Origin: Amia ocellicauda
Lineage: Eukaryota; Chordata; Actinopteri; Amiiformes; Amiidae
Direction of reading: 5' to 3'
DNA: 64,000 nt
NCBI RefSeq assembly: GCF_036373705.1
Contig: NC_089863.1
Location: 27,560,227 to 27,624,226, forward strand
Part shown: piece after piece, positions 57,116 through 64,000 of the stretch
Layout: the number at the start of each line of letters is the position of its first letter
How positions within the stretch are numbered: the first letter of the stretch is position 1
Made by a program: the position numbers and the translations under genes
The notes under the pieces: generated by a model
Database searches by the model: none
Told to the model about the DNA's origin: nothing
The model's input: only the letters and a program-made list of their open reading frames with translations

Positions 57116-57567
57116 CAAGGGCAGTGATGTTCAGACTGTACAATGCACTAGTTAGAGCTCATCTGGATACTGTGTACAGTTCTGGGCTCCACACTTCAAG
57201 AAAGATATCGCTGCTCTAGAGGCAGTTCAGAGGAGAGCAACCAGACTTATTCCAGGTCTGAAGGGAAAGTCCTACTGAGAGACTGAGGAACTGAACCTTT
57301 TCACCCTGGAACAGAGGAGACTACGTGGGGACTTGATCCAAGTCTTCAAAATCATGAAAGACATCGACCACATCAAACCAGAGGAGCTTTTCCAGATCAA
57401 CAGGGACACACGGACCTGGGGACACAAATGGAAATTGGGCATCAAGGCATTCAAGATGGACAACAGGAGACACTTCTTTACACAGAGAGTAGTCACAATT
57501 TGGAACAAACTCCCCAGCGATGTGGTAGAAGAGACAATTTGGGAACATTCAAATATAGACTGGATAG

Positions 57568-57679
57568 GATGTGCTGTGTGTAGTGACAGTGTGTGAGTGT
57601 GTGACTGTGTGTCAGTCTGTGTGTATAACAGTGTGCTGTGTGTGTGTCTCATTGTGTAACAGTGTGCTGTGTCTCACAG
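57568..57679. repeat. GT-rich intron end
   Basis: Repeated tgtgtgactgtgtgt-type sequence ending in the gtctcacag acceptor of the transmembrane exon. Confidence 0.7.
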
Positions 57680-57778
57680 GGTCCGTCCCATGGGGCACAG
57701 TGGCTGTGGGGGCCGTCTGTGTGGCCCTGCTGCTGCTGGCTGTGCTGCTGGGGACTGTGCTGTACTGCAGGAGGCGGG
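57680..57778 (+). CDS. Transmembrane exon of the receptor
   Basis: 99-bp phase 1-1 exon (acceptor gtgtctcacag, donor gtgagt). It encodes GSVPWGTVAVGAVCVALLLL continuing AVLLGTVLY and ending CRRRG. The membrane span of ~23 residues (VAVGAV to TVLY) contains no charged residue, so pairing with an ITAM adaptor through a basic residue in the membrane is not suggested. The CRRR stop-transfer end marks a type I orientation with the Ig domains outside. Its phase fits exon D before it and the small exon after it. Confidence 0.85.
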
Positions 57779-57979
57779 GTGAGTATCTGTCCATCACAGT
57801 GGGTGCGGGCCAGCAATGATGGCATCACAGTTCTGCACCCACAGATACAGAGCTGCCCGTCCTATTGACTTGAGAGCTGTATTTAACCAGAGGAGAGCAG
57901 GCTTCACTCACAGGAACCAGTGCCACTGACAGACAGACAGACAGACACACACACACACACACTCACAGCCAGCGCCACT

Positions 57980-58016
<37 letters not shown>

Positions 58017-58270
58017 AGCCATCGCTACTGACACATGCTCATACACACACCTCCTCAGGTGTCCTTCATGACCAAAGATGAGTTCCACTACTGCTGGTGA
58101 GTTTTCTGATGACTATAATCCAATGCAGGACGCACACTGTCTGCCACATACAGGGCACACAAAGAGCTGAGCCGTGTGGTCGGGTGCAGCCCTGGCCATG
58201 TGTTTCCTCTGACTTTTCATTAGTTGTGTCTCTGCCCTTCGCTCCTCACCCAGCTGGACCCTTTCATGCC
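57779..58270. other. Intron with (CA)n microsatellites
   Basis: CA/CAGA repeats at about 57925-58010. No exon recognised. Confidence 0.6.
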
Positions 58271-58271
58271 A

Positions 58272-58553
58272 TCAAGGGAGTGACTGTTGATCCCACACTG
58301 ATTTAGTGACGCCGTCAAATGGTCTTTTAGATGTTTCCCCCCCCCCTGCAGTGCGGAGCCCCGTATGCAGCCGGCCAAACAGTATCTGTTTCTGAAGGCG
58401 GTCCACTGGCATTCTGATCACATGACCAAGCCATCGCAGCTGGCGGAGAGTGATTGTGCCATCAGTGCACGTGCGCTCGGCTTTCTGCAGGATCGATGGA
58501 ACAGTTTTCAGAGATGATGTTTCCCAGGTTTTTAAAGTGTGGAACGATGGCAA
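58272..58553 (-). mobile_element. LINE C-terminal fragment, minus strand
   Basis: LRWLGHVIRMPVDRLQKQIL followed by FGRLHTGLRTAGG is the C-terminal block common in a group of animal non-LTR reverse transcriptases. It probably belongs with the RT piece at 59462-60047. Confidence 0.65.
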
Positions 58554-59000
58554 GTTTAGAGTCTGAGATGAAGATGTCTGGTTCAGGTAGAGGACTGGAA
58601 AACCCCTGACACAGGACTTCAGTTCCTGACAGCAGTCCCAGTCTGGTGTGTGCTCTGACCGCTGCTGTTAGGGTGGCTTGCTGTCATCGGCATATTGAAG
58701 CTCAAGGACATGCTGAGATGTGAGTTGTGTGACAGCTTTGAAACTCCTGATGTTAAATAGATGACCATCCAGTCTGAAATCCAGAAATACTCCATTCTCT
58801 GTCTATATATCCTTGTGCAGAAGTATTGTGACGCACAGGAGAAAAACATTAGGACTGGTGCCAGTTCACAGCCATCATCCCCCCATGGAAGAAGCGTAGT
58901 ATTTTCACAGACTTCACTGGCAACCAAACTGCAGGAGAACATTCCAAAGGAGTTCTCGATTAACTGTGTCTGATCGCTGTGGAGAGCTCCACAATATATA
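58554..59000 (-). mobile_element. LINE RT remnant, minus strand
   Basis: On the minus strand, short pieces such as SDWMVIYLTSGVSKLSHN and LSMSLSFNMPMTASHPNS connect the RT part with the C-terminal block. This is a degenerate middle part of the same element. Confidence 0.45.
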
Positions 59001-59460
59001 TCACTTTATTTAAACCGGGAAAGACAAACTGAGGCCGAAGTCTCATTTTCAAGTGTGGCCTGCAAGACAAGCATCACAAATAAAAAATGTAAACATTTAA
59101 AATCAGATCAAATACATACAATACATTTTAAAATATATACAATTAACAAATAATATACTTTAAAAATAGCAATAACAATTTTAACATCATTACACTAAAA
59201 AAAAAAAATCTACCTTTTAAACTATGCTAAAGGCACCAACACTTCAATTTTTAAGGAATTCTGTCATTTATTCCATAAATATGGCCCAAAGAAACTAAAA
59301 GCAACTTTGCCAGAATCAGGAAACCAAGGGAACCACTAGTGTAATCCATTCATGAGATCGAGTTCTATAAGTATTGGATCTAAAATGAATTAATGTTGAC
59401 AAATAAGATGGAAATTTTTGCATTAATGCTATAAATAAATACTAGAGCATGCAGCTCCCT
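59000..59460. repeat. Unclassified fish repeat
   Basis: tttatttaaaccgggaaaga then actgaggccgaagtctcatt resembles a common fish interspersed repeat. No coding sequence. It splits the flanking LINE. Confidence 0.4.
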
Positions 59461-59461
59461 T

Positions 59462-60050
59462 CTAATATGCAAAGACAACAAACAGGTTTTGTTTTTGCTC
59501 TCTGTTAAACTGTTCTTCCTGTTCCACACGGTGACTCTGGTACCAGGTCTTCAGTGATGCTATCAGCCAGTCTGAGGAGCATAATCTTTGCCAGGACTTG
59601 ACCAGTGACAGCAAGCAAGGATATACCCCAGCTGCAGCTGCAGACAGACTTCTCTCCCTTGTTTTTATAGCTGATGATGATGTTGGCATCCCTCCATTGT
59701 TGGGGGATGCTCTCTCTCCTCCATACCTCCAGGATGAAAAGATAGAGAGCTCTGGTGCAGTGATATTCCCCCTGCATGGAGATTTCAGAAGGGATTGATC
59801 AGCTGGGTTGGTTTAGTAGGGCTTCAAAGTGTTCAGACCACCTCTTGACAATCTTGAACTGATGTTTTATGAGGGTAGATTCAGCAGCACTTCTGAGGGG
59901 GCAGAGTGAGCAACTTCTTGTTCCAAGGTTGGACTTAACAACAGCATTATAGAAGTTGTACATCTTGTGTTTGTCTGCATAAGATTGTATCTCCTGTGCT
60001 TTAGAGGTCAGGCACTCATTTTGCAGGTGCCAAAAGGTATTTTGCACCTT
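59462..60050 (-). mobile_element. LINE RT start, minus strand
   Basis: From 60047: CPLRSAAESTLIKHQFKIVK, RWSEHFEALLNQPS, then IPQQWRDANIIISYKNKGEK, WGISLLAVTGQVLAKIML and LVPESPCGTGRT, the first RT blocks of a non-LTR element. Same family as 58272-58553 by context. Confidence 0.7.
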
Positions 60051-60084
60051 GCTCTTCTGTTCCTGCCACTGCCTTTTAATATGG

Positions 60085-60780
60085 GTTTGTTTAGTTTGGC
60101 CCTGTCGGAGTGAGCAGTGTGGCTCCTAAGTAGGACTGCTCAGACATACTGAGTCTGCCGGGACCAGCGGCCACTAAAATCCCAGCTGCTGACGAGCAAT
60201 AGCCCTGTGCTGTTACTGGGCTGGGCCCTGGCTAGGAGCTTCCAGGTTATTCAGCCCTGCCCCGTCCCCGGTACCCCATCGCTGGCAGGCTTTAATGGTG
60301 CAGATTAAATCCAGATGGATCTCACAAGGACAGCAGTGGATACCTGCACAATTATATGATTTAAAAGGGTCAGGGGAGATGGCTTCTGATGGCAAGGATC
60401 ATATCCAGGACAACCGCCACCTCCCCCACAGCTACATGTGTGTAGAGCACTGCCAATGCTTGGTGATGGAGGGCCAATTTCCAGAGGTTGCATGCCATGG
60501 GGGGGCCGCAGTTGAAAATGAACCACCGATTTTATTTCCTAAACATTTCTGTTAGGGAACATTTATTAAATTTAAATTGTTTTATTATTTACCCCCAAAT
60601 TACATGTGCAATTTGTTACAGAAAATTGTCATAAAGTGTAAAAATATAGAAAAGCTTAAAAAAAGTGGTGGTTGAAGTTTGGCTTTGGGGGGCCGCACCA
60701 AACATCCTCGAGGGCCGCATTTGGGAACCCCTGCTCTAGGTGTTTATATTCAGTCCAATCAATGATGCTGTTTGTCTGGT
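60085..60780. repeat. Mixed repeat relics including a hAT-like end
   Basis: 60092-60125 is a 34-bp sequence found again in inverted orientation at 63394-63427. At 60690-60733 ggggggccgcaccaaac...ttgggaacccctg resembles the end of a hAT-type non-autonomous element, but its partner end was not found. Confidence 0.4.
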
Positions 60781-60785
60781 TGCAG

Positions 60786-60813
60786 GTGGATCAGGGGCTG
60801 CTGGGAAGAGGAG
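60786..60813 (+). CDS. Cytoplasmic mini-exon of the receptor
   Basis: 28-bp exon between tctggttgcag and gtgagt, phase 1 in and phase 2 out. With its neighbours it encodes GGSGAAGKRR. Its phases match both the transmembrane exon and the next exon, which is the main reason to accept so short an exon. Confidence 0.7.
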
Positions 60814-60819
60814 GTGAGT

Positions 60820-60878
60820 CAGAGGACTGTGTGTGAAAGTGTGTGAGTGTGTTAGGGTTTGAGTACTGTGTGTGTGTG

Positions 60879-60922
<44 letters not shown>

Positions 60923-60962
60923 GTTGAGTACTGTGTGTGTGAGAGAGTGTTTGAGTAATGTG

Positions 60963-61000
<38 letters not shown>

Positions 61001-61050
61001 TACTCTGTATATGTGTTAGGGTGTGTGTGAGAGAGTGAATGAGTACTGTG

Positions 61051-61098
<48 letters not shown>

Positions 61099-61150
61099 AG
61101 TACTCTGTGTATGTGTTAGGGTGTGTGTGAGAGAGTGTTTGAGTACTGTG

Positions 61151-61202
<52 letters not shown>

Positions 61203-61275
61203 AGTACTCTGTGTATGTGTTAGGGTGTGTGTGAGAGAGTGTTTGAGTACTGTGAGAGTGTGTGTGTGTGTGTGG
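60820..61275. repeat. GT-rich minisatellite in the tail intron
   Basis: Three to four repeats of roughly 105-120 bp, each with gagtactgtgagagtg, a (GT)n run, and gagtactctgtgtatgtgtt agg. The unit length varies with the GT run. Confidence 0.85.
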
Positions 61276-61322
61276 ACTCTGACCCCTGTGTTGTTTACAG
61301 TGACTGCTCTCTCTGCCTGCAG

Positions 61323-61405
61323 GGTCTCAGCGGGTCAGAGCCGGTTCAGCGACCCGACCCATAGTACAGCGGGAGTGGAGCTCAGCACCCTGCCTCTGAG
61401 GACTG
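61323..61405 (+). CDS. Cytoplasmic exon of the receptor
   Basis: 83-bp exon (acceptor ctctgcctgcag, donor gtgaga), phase 2 in and phase 1 out. It encodes VSAGQSRFSDPTHSTAGVEL followed by STLPLRTG. No tyrosine is present, so no ITIM or ITAM lies in this part. Further cytoplasmic exons are expected beyond the LINE that follows or outside the window. Confidence 0.75.
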
Positions 61406-61429
61406 GTGAGAGAGAGAGAGAGGGGGGGG

Positions 61430-64000
61430 CGACTTTTAACACTCATTTAATTAACAAATTCAATTTACAGAAAACAAACCCACATAAATATACACACAAC
61501 CATAACTAGAACAACAGTTATTGTGCTTGCTCCAGGGATCAGCTTAAGCCTCCCCAGTACATCAACAACAAACAAAACTACAAATTTAAAACACCCTTCT
61601 CCTTCCCCTCTTTTTTATTTTCTATTCTTCCCCTTTTTAAAAGAACACAACCAGCTCAGTCTCTCCATTCACTTCACACAAGGCACTGTCTACACACCAC
61701 AGCACTTCTAAAAACTTTGTTCAAACTTTATCTGAGTAACCAGCAACAACCTAAAAATACTGAGTAGGTTTATATTGTCACTTTCCTCTTCCTGCTCTTT
61801 AAAACTGCTAATTTGCCATCTGACACCTGGAACTCTTATTCCTCTGGTACTGCACTTCCATAATAAAAACCTCTTCACTAAAACACAGAGAAAGTCTTTG
61901 AAAATAAAATATTCAACTGTCTAAAAAGAGATTTCACCCGGGCACAAGTCATAAAAGCATGGAACACAGTTTTCCTCTCACCACAAAAAGGACAACAGTC
62001 TAAAACGTCAGAATTAATTATAGAAATAAACGAACTGACAGCAATAATGTTGTGTAAAATCCTCCACTGTAAATCTCCAGACATCTTCGGGATCGAGGGT
62101 TTATACAGAGCTCTCCACGCCGTCCTCACCCCTCCCCAGCCACCAAATGCTCCCTCCAGGGTGTATCCGGCCTCAGCCTCACACACGCATTATACAGACT
62201 CTTCCGCTCTGCAACAGAGAAGGAGGAATGGCCGAGCCTGGCGGGGTCCAGCAGCGCTCCTGGTCTAATCTGAACGCTTATTGTTGGAGACACTGTTACC
62301 GAGGGGAAAGGTTCCTCTGCCCCATCACCACTCAGCTCCTGTTCATCCACCCTCTGCTCAGCCTGAGCTGGTCCAAGAACACCCCGGCCACTCTGACCGA
62401 GCACAGCCCCCATCCTCTCTGCCACCTCCTCGGGACTGCCCCATCTCCCCCTGAATACCTCAGATCTGTCAGCTTCCGTATTCCTGCCGACACCAGCCTG
62501 GAAACAAAACTCTGTGAGTCAAGCATTACCAGCTTGACTGGTAAGCACTGGATTATATATCAGGGGCTACTCTAGACACCAAAGCCTGCTGTCTGCCTCC
62601 ACAGTCATCCTCTCCACCTTAAACAAACCCCATGCTCTCACCATGCCACAATATACCTGTGGGAGCTGGGAAGTATCCATCCCCTTCCCCATATCAATCA
62701 GGAGAATGTGCTTGTCATAGCCTAGCCCACCCACCCTTCTCAAAAAAACAAAGGCCCATGGCCTTCAGCGCAGTGGTTCTGGAGAAAACATCAATTTCTG
62801 CAAAGCCTGCAGCCGAAAAGCTGCCACTCTACTGGCCAGATCTAACAAACCCTGCCCCCCCTCTTGCCGGGGCAGACAAAGCCCCCTTTTTCTTTTCTTT
62901 TTTTCTCCACCACCCCTTCTCAATTCTGCAAACTAGCTTCCCTATCTGTTCCCACAAACACACCAAGGACCTTCACTGCACCACAGCTCCACTGCAACCC
63001 CCCGGGCAAACCTGTCCCTGCCAGCAGCCCAGTAGAGTGGCCCTACTCTTCTCCCAATTCATACGTGCAGAAGATGCCCTCTGGAACAACTCCTGACACT
63101 GACACAGCTCCTACACATCATGCTGACCTGTGACAAAGATTGTCATGTCATACGCTGTGACTCTCACTGGCACCATGCCGTACTGAGGAACCCCCACTCC
63201 AGTCAGTGCAGAACTCAATCTGTGCACTAGAGGCTCTATGGCTAAGGAATACAGAATCCCTGATAGGGGACACCCCTGATGCACCCCACTGCGCACCAGA
63301 CCTCAAAACCCCATTAACCTTCAGTATACTAAAATGTTGCTATAACAGAGCACAATATAAGACTTCTTAACAAGAAACACATTATCATATATAGAGCCAC
63401 ACTGCTCACTCCGACAGGGCCAAACTATATGGTATACAATATGTCACATAACTTTCTTCAGTCTGTTGGCCACTGCTGTGGAAAACATTCTCAGCTGCCC
63501 TTTTTTCTAGACCAAAGAAGTACTGTGATGGGGCATCAGTTTCACTGATGTGCTGAAATCGAGAACGCATCAGCGCCCCCTGCACCCTCAGCTCTAGCAA
63601 CACCTGTATCATTTTCTTTTGAATTACTTTCTCAATGAAAAATCTGTTCTGCTGAGATTCCAGACTCTCAACTAACCCCGTAATATCCGCCTCCAGCTGT
63701 TTCTTGACCTCACTACGGCTCAGAGCATCATCCTTAGCATACCTTTGACAAAACTGTTGTACTTGAATTTTCCCCACATCCCACCATTGCCATGTAGGAA
63801 AACACTCTTTCCCCTTTCCACTTGTCCCCACAAAAATTAAAACAATTGATAAAATAAGCATCTGTCAAAAGTCCTGTATTAAAATGCCAAAACAGGCTGC
63901 GTGTTCTAGAATCAGGAAATCCCACTTTAGCCAACACAATGCTATGGTCCGGTTATTTGCAGTCCTCAATAAAATGCATCTGGTCTTTGCAGACATACAC
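61430..64000 (-). mobile_element. Tx1-type LINE, minus strand, degenerate and running off the window
   Basis: Read from 63937 down: an endonuclease-RT linker (GKIQVQQFCQRYAKDDALSR, RSRFQHISETDAPSQYFFGL), an RT piece at 63296-63111 (RSGVHQGCPLSGILYSLAIE, then TAYDMTIFVTGQ where YADD would be expected) and a C-terminal part (62425-61878: RPDTPWREHL, then WRILHNIIAVSSFI and CPFCGERKTVFHAFMTC). The 3' end is probably near 61430-61500. The layout parallels the plus-strand copy at 38913-41760. Confidence 0.75.

Larger units (their letters stand above)
54941..57567 (+). mobile_element. CR1 LINE with internal deletions and an insertion
   Basis: An ORF1 esterase-like part lies at 55250-55745, an ORF2 endonuclease part at 55860-56660, and a 3' part at 57118-57567 (MKDIDHIKPEELFQINRDTR then RHFFTQRVVTIWNKLPSD). 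The endonuclease start missing here is the piece present in the Ig cassettes. A ~400-bp unrelated stretch (about 56710-57115) interrupts it. The CR1 tail ends directly before the GT-rich intron end of the transmembrane exon. Confidence 0.8.

Noticed and set aside
57571..57819. Extended open frame upstream of the transmembrane exon as coding
   Set aside because: The upstream part is GT-repeat translation. The gtctcacag acceptor and phase fit place the exon start at 57680.
61300..61322. Earlier acceptor (ttgtttacag) for the last cytoplasmic exon
   Set aside because: Starting at 61301 does not match the phase 2 end of the 28-bp exon in an open frame as well as the ctgcctgcag site at 61321-61322 does.

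Overview
Kind of genome. This is vertebrate genomic DNA, almost certainly from a ray-finned fish. It has split immunoglobulin (Ig) exons with GT-AG splice sites, long microsatellites, and a dense mix of CR1, L1/Tx1-type and other non-LTR retrotransposons, Tc1/mariner, Harbinger-like and Gypsy elements. The CR1 and L1-type LINE load would suit a non-teleost lineage such as gar, bowfin or sturgeon/paddlefish, but the sequence alone does not prove this. No bacterial-type genes, rRNA or tRNA genes were seen.

The gene. One plus-strand gene can be supported: the 3' half or more of an Ig-superfamily receptor resembling fish Fc-receptor-like / leukocyte immune-type receptors. Thirteen Ig exons lie between 2.5 and 32 kb. 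They are of three types: A (294 bp), B (336 bp) and C (270 bp). The order is A1-[B1-C1-A2]-[B2-C2-A3]-[B3-C3-A4]-[B4-C4-A5]. Two broken Ig exons follow at 38.4 and 38.8 kb, then a membrane-proximal Ig exon D (49.7 kb), a transmembrane exon (57.7 kb) and two cytoplasmic exons (60.8 and 61.3 kb). Every complete Ig exon is phase 1-1, and the last exons run 1-1, 1-2 and 2-1, so the frame holds throughout. The signal-peptide exons and the last exon are outside the window or unrecognised. A2 has lost its splice donor and C4 has an in-frame stop.

The array. The B-C-A cassette is amplified with a period of about 6.8 to 7.9 kb. Each cassette carries the same fossil transposons: a LINE split by a 1.29-kb Harbinger-like element, a CR1 3' tail, a 38-bp tandem array that repeats the splice acceptor of exon B (5, 5, 4 and 8 copies), a CR1 endonuclease fragment with a Tc1 deletion derivative, and an inverted (AAT)n/(ATT)n microsatellite. 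The array starts at a GT microsatellite beside a truncated LTR element (about 2.4 kb). It ends inside a Tc1 copy (about 33.4 kb).

Elsewhere. 0.7-2.4 kb: LTR retrotransposon with gag but no pol, minus strand. 33.7-37.3 kb: L1-type LINE, minus. 37.7-38.4 kb: CR1 reverse transcriptase. 38.9-41.7 kb: Tx1-type LINE, plus. 42.6-44.0 kb: Tc1-like element. 44.8-48.1 kb: IS630-type transposon with a Tc1 nested inside it. 48.3-49.5 kb: LINE, minus. 51.8-54.4 kb: Gypsy element, minus. 54.9-57.6 kb: CR1. 58.3-60.1 kb: LINE fragments, minus. 61.4-64 kb: Tx1-type LINE, minus. All of these lie in introns or flanks of the receptor gene.
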